Origin: Chlamydiales bacterium
GTDB lineage: Bacteria; Chlamydiota; Chlamydiia; Chlamydiales; JACKPQ01
Assembly (NCBI GenBank): GCA_024233435.1
Contig: JACKPQ010000002.1
Location: forward strand, 1 to 64,000
Direction: 5' to 3'
Length of the DNA: 64,000 bases
Part shown: positions 20,911 through 29,319 of the stretch, in pieces
How positions within the stretch are numbered: position 1 is the stretch's first letter
Layout of the letters: the number at the start of each line of letters is the position of its first letter
Program-made: the position numbers and the translations under genes
The notes under the pieces: generated by a model
Database searches by the model: none
What the model saw: only the letters and a program-made list of their open reading frames with translations
What the model was told of the DNA's origin: nothing

Positions 20911-21246
20911 ATGTTGTCTGCGCTTTTTGGAAATTCATCAATAGAGAAGATTCTCTTTTTTTTATTAATGAATAAAACCTGTTATGGCACTCAGTTAAGC
21001 ACTATATTTAACATGCCTGTTAGCAACGTGCAGAAGGCTTTACAACGGTTAGAGTTGGGAGGAATCATTGCAAGCACCCTTGTAGGGAAAACCCGTATTT
21101 ATCAATTTAATCCTCGCTATCCATTCCTCAAAGAGCTTGAAGTTTTCTTAAAAAAAGCATATACGTTCTTACCAGAATCTACACGCAATAGATATTATTG
21201 CCAAACCGTACGCAAAAGGCCTAGGCGGTCAGGGAAGCCTCTTTGA
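20911..21246 (+). CDS. Winged-helix transcriptional regulator
   Basis: A 111-residue small DNA-binding protein. Residues 10-75 fit a winged helix: helix IEKILFFLLMNKTCYGTQL, recognition region FNMPVSNVQKALQRLELGGI, and wing IASTLVGKTRIYQFNPRYPF. The C-terminal 25 residues are basic. Its stop overlaps the start of the nucleotidyltransferase-like gene by four bases. Pairing of such an HTH protein with a nucleotidyltransferase-like protein is a recurring mobile or toxin-antitoxin-like arrangement. The double palindrome over the promoter strongly suggests that it represses its own operon. Confidence 0.78.
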   Translation: MLSALFGNSSIEKILFFLLMNKTCYGTQLSTIFNMPVSNVQKALQRLELGGIIASTLVGKTRIYQFNPRYPFLKELEVFLKKAYTFLPESTRNRYYCQTVRKRPRRSGKPL

Positions 21247-21770
21247 TTAACTGGAAAACAATCTCGCTGAAAGAACTTGCCGGGTATATCTGTGAACAAT
21301 TAAAAAAACGTCACATTAGCACTGTCCTAGTCAGAAGAGCATGCGTCACTTTTTACACGCGCAACCAGCATGCTTCTTATGATTTAGATTTTGTATCATA
21401 CGAGAATCGAAAAGATTTAAAGTCCGTGCTTGAGCTGTTGGGATTTCATGAACACAATAAATACTTTCAACGCCATGATTGCCCTTGGTTAATTGAATTT
21501 GTAGCCCCTCCAGTTGCCGTAGGCGATGAGCCAATTACAAAATTTCAATACATCAAGACCAAATATGGAACGATTAAATTACTGAGACCGATTGACTGTA
21601 TTAAAGATAGGCTTGCAGGGTATTTTTATTGGGACGACCGCCAGTCTTTGGACCAGGCTGTCGCCATTCACAAAAACCGTAAAATTGACCTTAATGAGCT
21701 GGCCCAATGGGCAAAGCGTGAAAGATGCGAATCCAAATTTTCTGATTTCTTATCTTTGATTCAAAAATGA
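21243..21770 (+). CDS. Nucleotidyltransferase-fold protein with altered active-site motif
   Basis: A 175-residue protein resembling the small nucleotidyltransferase-fold family (AbiEii-like) often coupled to an HTH partner. The pattern hydrophobic-GG-A-x-V-x-x-Y ... S-x-D-L-D is expected; here it reads LVRRACVTFY at residues 29-38 and SYDLDFVS at 45-52. The two acidic residues D47 and D49 are kept, but the glycine pair of the phosphate-binding loop is Arg-Arg (31-32). The C-terminal part has IKLLRPIDCIKDRLAGYFYWDDRQSLDQA, typical of the family. It may be catalytically weak or inactive. Start ATG overlaps the regulator stop. Confidence 0.65.
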   Translation: MINWKTISLKELAGYICEQLKKRHISTVLVRRACVTFYTRNQHASYDLDFVSYENRKDLKSVLELLGFHEHNKYFQRHDCPWLIEFVAPPVAVGDEPITKFQYIKTKYGTIKLLRPIDCIKDRLAGYFYWDDRQSLDQAVAIHKNRKIDLNELAQWAKRERCESKFSDFLSLIQK

Positions 21771-21808
21771 GCCTTGTTTTTTTTCAATGGCGTACTTAGA
21801 ATTACTTT

Positions 21809-22579
21809 ATGGCGCTTATTCAAATTCATGACCTACACAAAAGCTATACTGAGAAAGGCAAAGTCGTAGCAAGGGCTTTGCAGGGTATTAACCTTGACAT
21901 TGAAGAGGGCGAAATACTCACGCTGCTCGGCGTCAACGGCGCTGGGAAAACAACACTCTCCTCTATCATTGCCTCTTTACATCCACCAACGTCTGGAGAC
22001 GTTCTTTGGCAAGGCACATCTATTTTCAAGCAGCTGACAAGGTACCGCCACGTCGTGGGTCTTTGCCCTCAAAAACCAAACCTTGATAAACGCCTATCCC
22101 TCAGAGAAAATCTCTATTATGCAGGCCTTGCCTATGGTCTGACAAAGCGCCAATCGCAAATGCGCGTTGATGAGCTTTTAGCACAATTTAACCTAGGCAC
22201 TTATGCAGATGCTCTTGCAATCACGTTATCAGGTGGCTACCGCCAGCGCTTTTTGATCGCTCGCACTCTTATGCCATCACCAAAGCTTGTCATCCTTGAT
22301 GAGCCAACTATTGGCTTGGATCCTCACATTCGCAAACGCCTTTGGGACACGATTAAAGAGCTCAAAAAACAAGGCACTACAATTCTTTTAACAACACATT
22401 ATCTTGATGAAGCAGAAATCCTATCCGATCGCGTCTGCATGATTGATGCAGGCACAATCAAACTTATCGACACGCCGGATAAACTTAAAGATGCCTACAA
22501 ACAAAAAGACCTAGAAAGTGTCTTTATCCATCTGATTGACAAACTAGAAGAGCAAAATAATGATCACAAAACAGCTTAA
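21809..22579 (+). CDS. ABC transporter ATP-binding protein
   Basis: ATPase of an ABC-2 type exporter, working with the permease encoded next. Walker A GVNGAGKTT lies at residues 41-49, then the Q-loop VVGLCPQKPNLD, a signature LSGGYRQR (Tyr in place of the usual Gln), Walker B LVILDEPTIGLDP and the switch His in LLTTHYLDEAE. The length of 256 residues is usual for a drug/polysaccharide/nodulation-type exporter ATPase. The substrate is unknown. The permease start lies inside its 3' end by 20 bases. Confidence 0.88.
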   Translation: MALIQIHDLHKSYTEKGKVVARALQGINLDIEEGEILTLLGVNGAGKTTLSSIIASLHPPTSGDVLWQGTSIFKQLTRYRHVVGLCPQKPNLDKRLSLRENLYYAGLAYGLTKRQSQMRVDELLAQFNLGTYADALAITLSGGYRQRFLIARTLMPSPKLVILDEPTIGLDPHIRKRLWDTIKELKKQGTTILLTTHYLDEAEILSDRVCMIDAGTIKLIDTPDKLKDAYKQKDLESVFIHLIDKLEEQNNDHKTA

Positions 22580-23342
22580 GATTTGGTTTAATCTCATCTG
22601 CCGCGATTGCACAGTGCTCAAAAAATCCATGCGCACGCGCTTTATCAACACTGTTTGCATCACCGCTGCAAATTTGCTCGTTTTTGCCTATTTCATTCCT
22701 GGTCTTGACCAATCGCAAAATTATGGAGCTTTTATCTTTTTTGGGGCTCTTGCAATTTACGGATTTTTCGATGTGATTTCGTTTATTACAGGGATGCTCT
22801 CTGATGTTGAGGGTGATAACACTCTGAGCTACAATCTAGCTATTCCTCTACACCCTAAAATGGTGTTTCTTCAAATTGTGACCTATTGGGCAATTTGTAC
22901 AGGTCTAATTGGGGTTTACATTTTTCCTCTCGGCAAGCTCTTTCTTTGGAATTCTTTGAGTTTATCTGAGATTTCTTATATCCGCTTTATTCCCGCCTTT
23001 ATAACCAGCTGTTTTGTCTATGGCACCTTTGCACTATGGCTTGTCAGCATGATCAAAAGCGTTTCAGAAATCCAAACAATTTGGTTTCGCGTGATCACGC
23101 CACTTTTCATGTTTGGAGCTTATTTCTTCTCGTGGAAAAGCGCCCTTGCCACTAACACCTATATTGCATGCGCTATGCTCATTAACCCTCTTGTTTATAC
23201 GATGGAAGCCATTCGCTCTGCAGCGCTAGGCCCCACAAACTACATCCCGTTTTGGATCTCCATGAGCGTGATGTGGGCATTTAATTTCTTTTTCTTTTTC
23301 CACGGCACCCACCGGCTAAAAAAATGGCTCGACCATCCCTAA
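22560..23342 (+). CDS. ABC-2 type transporter permease
   Basis: Six-helix membrane subunit of the exporter whose ATPase is encoded just upstream. Hydrophobic segments are at about residues 28-50, 58-80, 105-130, 137-160, 175-195 and 225-250. The mid-region VEGDNTLSYNLAIPLHPKMVFLQ and late INPLVYTMEAIRSAALGP fit the ABC-2 family, in which the second block (NPLTYAVE-like) is common. The start overlaps the ATPase gene, so the two are likely coupled. Substrate unknown. Confidence 0.82.
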   Translation: MITKQLKIWFNLICRDCTVLKKSMRTRFINTVCITAANLLVFAYFIPGLDQSQNYGAFIFFGALAIYGFFDVISFITGMLSDVEGDNTLSYNLAIPLHPKMVFLQIVTYWAICTGLIGVYIFPLGKLFLWNSLSLSEISYIRFIPAFITSCFVYGTFALWLVSMIKSVSEIQTIWFRVITPLFMFGAYFFSWKSALATNTYIACAMLINPLVYTMEAIRSAALGPTNYIPFWISMSVMWAFNFFFFFHGTHRLKKWLDHP

Positions 23343-23668
23343 CCACTATGACACCTACTAACAGAAGACCTACTCTACCTGGGAGGATACTCCTAGAGGA
23401 GTTTTTGATCCCGTTAAACTTGACGCAGTCTGAGTTCGTCTCCTATCTAGGCGGTTCTTGGACACAGCCTAAACTTAGCGCTATTATTTCTGGTAAAAGA
23501 TCTATTACAGAAGCTATTGCACTCGACTTGGCCGACACTCTTTGCACAACGCCTGAATTTTGGATTGGACTGCAAATGGATGTAAAGCTTTGGGATGCCG
23601 CTAGAAAACGAAAGCCTTTAGCAAAAATCCCTAGAAAACACACCAAAAAGTTAACGATATCTAATTAA
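23324..23668 (+). CDS. higA: HigA-family antitoxin, solitary
   Basis: An XRE-type HTH protein of the HigA/VapI group. The hallmark LPGRILLEEFLIPLNLTQSEF begins at about residue 18, followed by KLSAIISGKRSITEAIALDLADTLCTTPEFWIGLQ. In this family the gene normally follows a small HigB toxin, but immediately upstream is the ABC permease and no HigB-like frame is visible on either side. It is thus an orphan antitoxin or a repurposed regulator. The start may be 23324 or the ATG at 23348; neither has a convincing ribosome site. It overlaps the permease 3' end by 19 bases if the first is used. Confidence 0.8.
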   Translation: MARPSLTTMTPTNRRPTLPGRILLEEFLIPLNLTQSEFVSYLGGSWTQPKLSAIISGKRSITEAIALDLADTLCTTPEFWIGLQMDVKLWDAARKRKPLAKIPRKHTKKLTISN

Positions 23669-23691
23669 CTGATGGTTAATAATTTAAATTT

Positions 23692-23774
23692 ATTTACCCC
23701 CTTATTTTCGCTGATTTATGTGATATTTACCCCCTATTTTTTACATTTTTTTGCTAAATTTACCCCCTAAATTT
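23692..23774 (+). repeat. Three direct repeats at an exact 33-bp period
   Basis: ATTTACCCCCT occurs at 23692, 23725 and 23758, each followed by an A/T-rich tail (TATTT, ATTTT, AAATT). The spacing is 33 bp both times, about three helical turns. The array ends 23 bases before the ATG of the DUF4143 ATPase gene, so it is a likely operator or iteron for that gene. I see no clear -10 hexamer other than A/T-rich stretches between the repeats. Confidence 0.85.
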
Positions 23775-23797
23775 AACAAATTTGCTATCATAATGGC

Positions 23798-25126
23798 ATG
23801 AGACGATTGATATATGACCATTTGTTAAGCTGGAAAAACAACCCCAAGCGTATGCCCCTTCTTATTCGGGGGGCTCGTCAGGTTGGAAAAACGTACTCGG
23901 TTCTTCACTTCGGTAAGACGCACTATCAGCAGGTTATCCACATCAATTTTGAAAAATCACCAGACTATAAGCAATGCTTTAAAGACCTTGACCCAAACGC
24001 CATACTGCTTGCAATTCAAGTTCAAGAAAGCAGGTCTATTGATTTTTCAAATTCTTTGATTTTTTTAGACGAGATCCAAGAATGCCCCGAGGCCATTATG
24101 TCCCTTCGCTACTTCAAGGAAGAGCGTTCCGATATTCACATTATTGGGGCAGGGTCACTATTGGAGTTTACGTTAAAAAATGAAGACTTTCGTATGCCTG
24201 TAGGGCGCGTAGAATCAAAATTCATGCACCCTATGTCTTTTGACGAGTTTTTATGGGCTACTGGCCGCGAACACTTGCAAAACTATTTTTCTCAGGTAAC
24301 TTTAAACAACCCTCCAAACGAAGTTGCCCATACTAAGGGCTTAAAAGCTCTCCGTGAGTACTTTGCGCTTGGAGGAATGCCTGATGTTTTATCTGCATTT
24401 GTCGATACACATGAATATTTGCCCTCTCAACATATGCAACTCGACCTTTTACGCAGCTACCGGGATGACTTTGGAAAGTATGCAAAACACACTGATATCG
24501 AAGTCCTTGATCAGGTATATAGCCGTCTTCCAGGCATTGCGTGCAAATGGTTCAAATACAGTAAAATTGATGGCGATACACGAGCTGAAAAAATTAAAAC
24601 GGCCGTCCAAAACTTGCGTGATGCAGGTCTAGTGAACCAGGTGTTTGCAACCAACGCAAATGGAATTCCCCTTGCAGCCTCTATGAACCACAAAAAATTT
24701 AAGCTCTTGTTTATTGATATCGGGTTGATGCAACGCGCTATGGAAACTGACATCAAGACAATCCTACGCAAAGATTTGATGCTGATCAATGAAGGGCAAC
24801 TTTCAGAGCAGTTTGTCGGCCAAGAACTCTTAAGTTATACCGATCCTAATGAAAAACGCGCTCTTTATTTTTGGAATCGCGAAAAAACGGGAAGCTCTGC
24901 AGAAGTGGACTATGTCACAGTAAGCCAATCCCAAATTATCCCTATTGAAGTAAAGTCAAAAGCCGCAGGGCATTTAAAGTCACTGCAGATCTTTCTAAAA
25001 GAGCGCAACTTACCTCTTGGCCTATGCGTTTCTACCAATCGGTTAAAGTTGGTTGGCAATATTCTTTATTTACCCATGTATATGATTAGCTCACTGCATC
25101 GTTTTATTGGCGATGAAAAAGTCTAG
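23798..25126 (+). CDS. AAA ATPase with C-terminal DUF4143 nuclease-like domain (first copy)
   Basis: A 442-residue protein of the large ATPase family with an N-terminal AAA domain and a DUF4143 tail. Walker A is GARQVGKT at residues 25-32, and Walker B is SLIFLDEIQ with D91-E92. The C-terminal region has AEVDYVTV and then PIEVKSKAAG, the D...ExK arrangement of PD-(D/E)XK nucleases. The family is widespread, often scattered as stand-alone genes, and its role is not established. It is preceded by the 33-bp repeats and shares no operon partner. Its 3' end overlaps a convergent hydrolase gene by 36 bases. Confidence 0.85.
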   Translation: MRRLIYDHLLSWKNNPKRMPLLIRGARQVGKTYSVLHFGKTHYQQVIHINFEKSPDYKQCFKDLDPNAILLAIQVQESRSIDFSNSLIFLDEIQECPEAIMSLRYFKEERSDIHIIGAGSLLEFTLKNEDFRMPVGRVESKFMHPMSFDEFLWATGREHLQNYFSQVTLNNPPNEVAHTKGLKALREYFALGGMPDVLSAFVDTHEYLPSQHMQLDLLRSYRDDFGKYAKHTDIEVLDQVYSRLPGIACKWFKYSKIDGDTRAEKIKTAVQNLRDAGLVNQVFATNANGIPLAASMNHKKFKLLFIDIGLMQRAMETDIKTILRKDLMLINEGQLSEQFVGQELLSYTDPNEKRALYFWNREKTGSSAEVDYVTVSQSQIIPIEVKSKAAGHLKSLQIFLKERNLPLGLCVSTNRLKLVGNILYLPMYMISSLHRFIGDEKV

Positions 25127-26002
25127 AATTTTTGGCATAACATTCCACTTGGAATCTAATACGCCATGCGCCATCCCTTCAACACGTAAATATGTGACGT
25201 CTTGCCCCTGGGCTTTTGCTCTAGCAATGAGCCGGTCTGTTGAAGGGCATTCAAGATCTTGAGTTCCTGTTACCACAAATACAGGACATTTGAGTTGCAA
25301 AAAAGCGTCCATTTCAAATTGATCCAGGGCATCTGCCCAATACCGATAGGTTTGGCCATACCAGAATTTTTCAGGGGTCGGGTTTGACTTCATTCGCGCA
25401 ACACGCGCTTCATAGGAAGCGCGGGTAAACGGCATATCCCCTATGCATGTTACCCATACTCTCTTCCAAAAAGGGGCTGATTGGAGCGTATGCCAGATGT
25501 ATTCTTTAAAAGTCTGATCCCCACAGCCCACAAGCACGACGCAGGCTGCCGGATTAACGCTGTGCGCAAGCTTGATTGCAATCGGCCCACCTTCACTGCC
25601 ACCTAGAATAAAGAGCTGACCGTTCCATCTCTCTGGTGGTCGCGCCTGCAAATGCTCCACAAACTTTAGATGATCCAAAAGGCGCTGAGTCGGCGTATTA
25701 AACGCATGGTATTTTTCAACGTTAATCTTGTCATGCCCATCTACTCCACGCCGCTCGATTGTAGCCACACCTATCGCAGCTCCATGAAAATCACTCACCA
25801 TGACCTCGTGCAAGCGGAGAATGCTTTGCGGCCCGCTATTTGCGCAATAAGACCCTTCAATAACTAAAACCAATGGGACGGTGCCATCAACATCTGGCAT
25901 ATCGATATAATAGCTCATCACCTCATCTTGCAGATTCATTTCATATCGAATGGGTTCTGCAAAAAGTGAAAAGCTAATCAATAATAGCAGTAAGCACTTC
26001 AT
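25091..26002 (-). CDS. Secreted alpha/beta hydrolase
   Basis: A 303-residue protein with signal peptide MKCLLLLLISFSLFAEP and an alpha/beta-hydrolase fold. The nucleophile elbow is FILGGSEGGPIA. The acid is probably the Asp in VTGTQDLECP and the histidine lies in VEGMAHGVLD, in the right order for a catalytic triad. Family looks like BAAT/dienelactone or prolyl-oligopeptidase type, but the substrate is unknown. Its ATG overlaps the TGA of the E2 gene by four bases, so it is downstream in the same operon even though it is exported. Confidence 0.78.
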   Translation of the reverse strand: MKCLLLLLISFSLFAEPIRYEMNLQDEVMSYYIDMPDVDGTVPLVLVIEGSYCANSGPQSILRLHEVMVSDFHGAAIGVATIERRGVDGHDKINVEKYHAFNTPTQRLLDHLKFVEHLQARPPERWNGQLFILGGSEGGPIAIKLAHSVNPAACVVLVGCGDQTFKEYIWHTLQSAPFWKRVWVTCIGDMPFTRASYEARVARMKSNPTPEKFWYGQTYRYWADALDQFEMDAFLQLKCPVFVVTGTQDLECPSTDRLIARAKAQGQDVTYLRVEGMAHGVLDSKWNVMPKILDFFIANKTMQ

Positions 26003-27162
26003 GAAAGCGAGAAGTCCTGCTCAAGGTGCTTTTTAAGAGCAGCAAGAAAATGACAGCCGTCCATGCCATCGATGATGCGATGGTCAAAAGTGCAGGAAAT
26101 GAAAACTTTTTTGCGGATGGCAAAATTGTCATCGTCTGTTGGCACAACTTTTCGCTCAATGGCTCCAATGCCAATGATGGCAACTTCTGGATGGCGGATA
26201 ATCGGAATGCCAATGAGCGTTCCTCCCATGCCAAAGTTTGTCATGGTGATGGTGCCATTTTGCACATCATCGGGATTGAGGGTATTAGAGCGAGCACGCG
26301 CTGCAAAATCTGCAACAGCTTTTGCAATTTCTGGTATGGATTTTGCATTGCACTCTTTAATAACAGGGACCATGAGTCCTTTTTCAAGGCTCACGGCAAT
26401 GCCAACGTTGACCGAGGCATGCTTTGAAAGTGTGCTCCCATCAAAAGTGGCATTAAACATTGGGTAGTGGCCAGCAGCAACGCTGATGGCTTTTGCTATC
26501 AATGCTGTGATCGTTGGCTTGACGCCATGCTGCTTGGTAAAAGCTTCTTTTTCCCTAGCAATGAGCGCTAGAGCATCGGTAACATCGACTTCGCTAACGA
26601 GTGTTGCATGAGGGATTTCAGTGGATGATTGCACCATCTTGTCTGCAATCATTTTGCGCATGCCGGTGAGCTGCACTTGCTCTGTTGCGCCTGCTTGGAT
26701 TGTTGGCGCCTTTGATGAAGGGGTGTAGTTCTCTAGGTCTTTTTTGGTGATGCGACCGCCAGCTCCTGACCCTTGCATTTTTGCCAATTGATCAACGCTT
26801 AACCCTTTTTCTTGAGCAAGGCGCAGAACTGAGGGTGAATAAAAACCACTCATCGACTGATCGCATGTGGTTTTCTGCTTGGTGATTTTTGCTTCGACAG
26901 CGGCAGAAGGCGCATCGCTTGTAGAAATAAGAGCAAGGGGCGCACCTACATCGAGCTCAGTGTCAGGCTCTGCAAGAATTTTTTTGACTACGCCCTTTAC
27001 AGGGGATGGAATTTCACTGTTGACTTTGTCAGTGGACACTTCAAGCAACGGCTCATCCAAGGAGATAATATCTCCTTCTTTTTTGAACCACTGAACAACA
27101 GTGGCACTCATGATGCTCTCCCCTAATTTAGGGAGTGTAACAGTAAATTCTTCATCGCTCAT
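25999..27162 (-). CDS. sucB: Dihydrolipoamide acyltransferase (E2) of a 2-oxo acid dehydrogenase
   Basis: Acyl-transfer core of a pyruvate, 2-oxoglutarate or branched-chain oxo-acid dehydrogenase complex. A single lipoyl domain has the lipoylated lysine K46 in STDKVNSEI. A peripheral-subunit-binding domain is at about 112-146 (SPSVLRLAQEKGLSVDQLAKMQGSG..GRITKKDLENY). The catalytic domain ends with SCTFDHRIIDGMDG, with the active His and Asp. At 387 residues it is compact. The gene corresponds by position to the second sucB of C. trachomatis (between kpsF and gltT). The substrate is not fixed by sequence; E1 and E3 are not in this window. Confidence 0.88.
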   Translation of the reverse strand: MSDEEFTVTLPKLGESIMSATVVQWFKKEGDIISLDEPLLEVSTDKVNSEIPSPVKGVVKKILAEPDTELDVGAPLALISTSDAPSAAVEAKITKQKTTCDQSMSGFYSPSVLRLAQEKGLSVDQLAKMQGSGAGGRITKKDLENYTPSSKAPTIQAGATEQVQLTGMRKMIADKMVQSSTEIPHATLVSEVDVTDALALIAREKEAFTKQHGVKPTITALIAKAISVAAGHYPMFNATFDGSTLSKHASVNVGIAVSLEKGLMVPVIKECNAKSIPEIAKAVADFAARARSNTLNPDDVQNGTITMTNFGMGGTLIGIPIIRHPEVAIIGIGAIERKVVPTDDDNFAIRKKVFISCTFDHRIIDGMDGCHFLAALKKHLEQDFSLS

Positions 27163-28418
27163 TCTAACCAGGTTACCGCATGATACTGTTTTGTATCAAT
27201 CTGATTTTCACATTTAGCAACGTAAACAGCTGCAACGGCATCACCTAATACATTGACAACTGAAGAGACCATTTCACGAAGGCGATCAACACCAGCTAAT
27301 AGGGCAAACGCTCCGAAGGGGTCTAATGGGAGACCCAAAGCGCCTAAAACAACCGAGAGCATGATCAATCCCGTTCCTGGGATCCCAGCAGCTCCAATAG
27401 CCGATACAAGCGATACAAAGAAAAGAATGACAATCTTTAAAGCTCCAAGCTCTAGACCATAGGCCTCAGCAATGAAAATAGCTGAAACCGCCTGCCCAAT
27501 TGCTGCACCGTTCATGTTAATTGTCGAGCCAAGCGAAAGGACAAATCCTGAAATATCTTCTGAAACGCCGAGGTGGTCTCGCACACACTCTAATGAAACT
27601 GGCAAGGTCGCAGTACTGCTGTTAGTTGAAAAGGCCAAAACGATTGCATCTTTCATTCCTTTAAAAAAGGGTGCAATTTGAAGGCGCGCAAGCACTTTTA
27701 AAGAGAGTGTGAAAATCACAAAAATTTGAAGTAAACAAGCAATGTAGTTGCAAGCTAGAAACTTGGCTAGCGGTACAACAGCCCCAAATCCAGTCGTGCC
27801 AATTGCAACGGCAATTAAAGCAAATACGCCGTATGGCGCAAAGCGCATGATAAAATGTGTCAATGTGTACATTGTCTCTAAAACTGATTCAATGACGTGC
27901 AATATTCCTTTTCCTTTTTCCCCTGACATTGTGATTGCAACGGCAAACAAGATAGCAAAGACGATGATCTGTAAAATATCGCCCTGGGCAAATGCGTGAA
28001 ATGGATTAGATGGAATTAATTTCGCAAAAAAGTCCAAAAACTGCATCGGTTTTGCGCTCACTACAAAATCTGATGGCAGGCTAAAATTTAAGCCTCGTCC
28101 CGGCCTAAAGATAAATGCCAGTGTAATGCCGATGCCAATTGCGATGAGTGTAGAAATGATGTAAAAGCCGATTGTGCGAAAACCAATGCGACTCAGCTTT
28201 TTTGGGTCATGCAAATGGCAAATACCGCTAACTAGCGACGAAAACAGCATGATCCCAACGAGCATTTTAAGGAGGTTTATGAAAGCTTGCCCAACAACAT
28301 TGAGAAAACCCTTAAAACCTTCTAAATCGCTAATGTTATAGTGATCAAATAGGTGAAGTGCAATCCCAACAATTAGACCTAGACCCAGACCGATTAAAAT
28401 TTTGATCCATAATTTCAC
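27159..28418 (-). CDS. gltT: Sodium/proton-glutamate (dicarboxylate) symporter
   Basis: Transporter of the DAACS family for glutamate/aspartate or dicarboxylates. Eight helices and two re-entrant hairpins are implied by length and hydrophobicity. The signature serine-rich hairpin FSTNSSTATLPVSLE, the NMNGAAIGQAVSAIFIA motif and GIPGTGLIMLSVVLGALGLP are all present. The start is taken as the GTG at 28418: GAGGAGGT stands five bases upstream and homologues begin at LWIKILIGLG. A longer reading from 28454 would include the ribosome site as codons. The start lies inside lpxK, an overlap of 74 bases. Confidence 0.9.
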   Translation of the reverse strand: MKLWIKILIGLGLGLIVGIALHLFDHYNISDLEGFKGFLNVVGQAFINLLKMLVGIMLFSSLVSGICHLHDPKKLSRIGFRTIGFYIISTLIAIGIGITLAFIFRPGRGLNFSLPSDFVVSAKPMQFLDFFAKLIPSNPFHAFAQGDILQIIVFAILFAVAITMSGEKGKGILHVIESVLETMYTLTHFIMRFAPYGVFALIAVAIGTTGFGAVVPLAKFLACNYIACLLQIFVIFTLSLKVLARLQIAPFFKGMKDAIVLAFSTNSSTATLPVSLECVRDHLGVSEDISGFVLSLGSTINMNGAAIGQAVSAIFIAEAYGLELGALKIVILFFVSLVSAIGAAGIPGTGLIMLSVVLGALGLPLDPFGAFALLAGVDRLREMVSSVVNVLGDAVAAVYVAKCENQIDTKQYHAVTWLE

Positions 28419-29319
28419 GTAGCACCTCCTCAATGTGCTCATAGCCAAAGGCAAAGTTTAAACCTGCATCGATGACTGTAATGGGAATATCGATTTGACC
28501 GAGTTTCACCCCATCCTTGCGCGTACATACAAGCTGAGTACCTGCAGCTTTTGCAAACGCTTTCAACTCAGCCTCTGTAAAGGCTTTGTGATCCCGCTTA
28601 AACCTGGTTGCAACAACATTGGCGCCTGCCCGCTTCAGGTCTTGAACAAAGCGATCAGGCCTTCCAAGGGCACAAAATGCGGCCACATCCTGACCTTGCA
28701 AATTAGGCAGTACATAATGGGCGCCCGCTACAGGTGCATGCGTGATGTGCGCTAACTTCTGCAATAGCACGTTACACTCATTTTTGTCATATGCATCCAT
28801 AATGACGATGAGATCTGCACGCTTTAAAGCCGTTGGTGGCTCTCGTAAAATCTTGCCATCTAGGTCATCTTTTGAAAGCATGACAATTTCGATGTCACGC
28901 TTGAGATAGCGGTACTGCATCCCATCGTCTAAAATGAGGATGCGCGCTCCAACATCTTTTGCAAGCTGCGCTCCAGCCCGCCTATTTTTCCCAACAATAA
29001 CCATTGGCCTGCATGGCAATTGGGCAAGCATTGCAGGTTCATCCCCACATACTTCTGGATCTGTTTTAGAATCGATCAGAGTTGGCCTTCTGTGCTCCAA
29101 TTGACTTTTATAACCGCGCGTGAGTACAGCGGGCTTGTCCAATCTTTCAACTAACCATTGAACAAACGCTGTTTTTCCCGAGCCTCCAGGAGCTAAGTTA
29201 CCTACACTGATTACAGGCAGCTGTGAGCGCATCGAGGCAACCCACCCGCGATCGATGAGCCAGTTTTTTATCGCTGCCCCACTCCACAAAATCCAATTAA
29301 TCAAATAGCACCTTTTCAA
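28345..29319 (-). CDS. lpxK: Tetraacyldisaccharide 4'-kinase
   Basis: Adds the 4'-phosphate in lipid A synthesis, at the inner membrane. The N-terminal helix WILWSGAAIKNW is the membrane anchor. VISVGNLAPGGSGKTAFVQWL is the Walker A region. ILDDGMQYRYLKRDIEIVML contains the conserved DDG motif, and the central EVCGDEPAMLAQLP is typical. The length of 324 residues is in range. Its last 74 bases also carry the start of gltT, and its start overlaps the SIS isomerase gene by 23 bases, so this is a compact operon. Confidence 0.9.
   Translation of the reverse strand: MKRCYLINWILWSGAAIKNWLIDRGWVASMRSQLPVISVGNLAPGGSGKTAFVQWLVERLDKPAVLTRGYKSQLEHRRPTLIDSKTDPEVCGDEPAMLAQLPCRPMVIVGKNRRAGAQLAKDVGARILILDDGMQYRYLKRDIEIVMLSKDDLDGKILREPPTALKRADLIVIMDAYDKNECNVLLQKLAHITHAPVAGAHYVLPNLQGQDVAAFCALGRPDRFVQDLKRAGANVVATRFKRDHKAFTEAELKAFAKAAGTQLVCTRKDGVKLGQIDIPITVIDAGLNFAFGYEHIEEVLREIMDQNFNRSGSRSNCWDCTSPI

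Noticed and set aside
25974..26467. Overlapping frames on both strands inside the E2 gene
   Set aside because: Shadows of the high-quality sucB reading frame.
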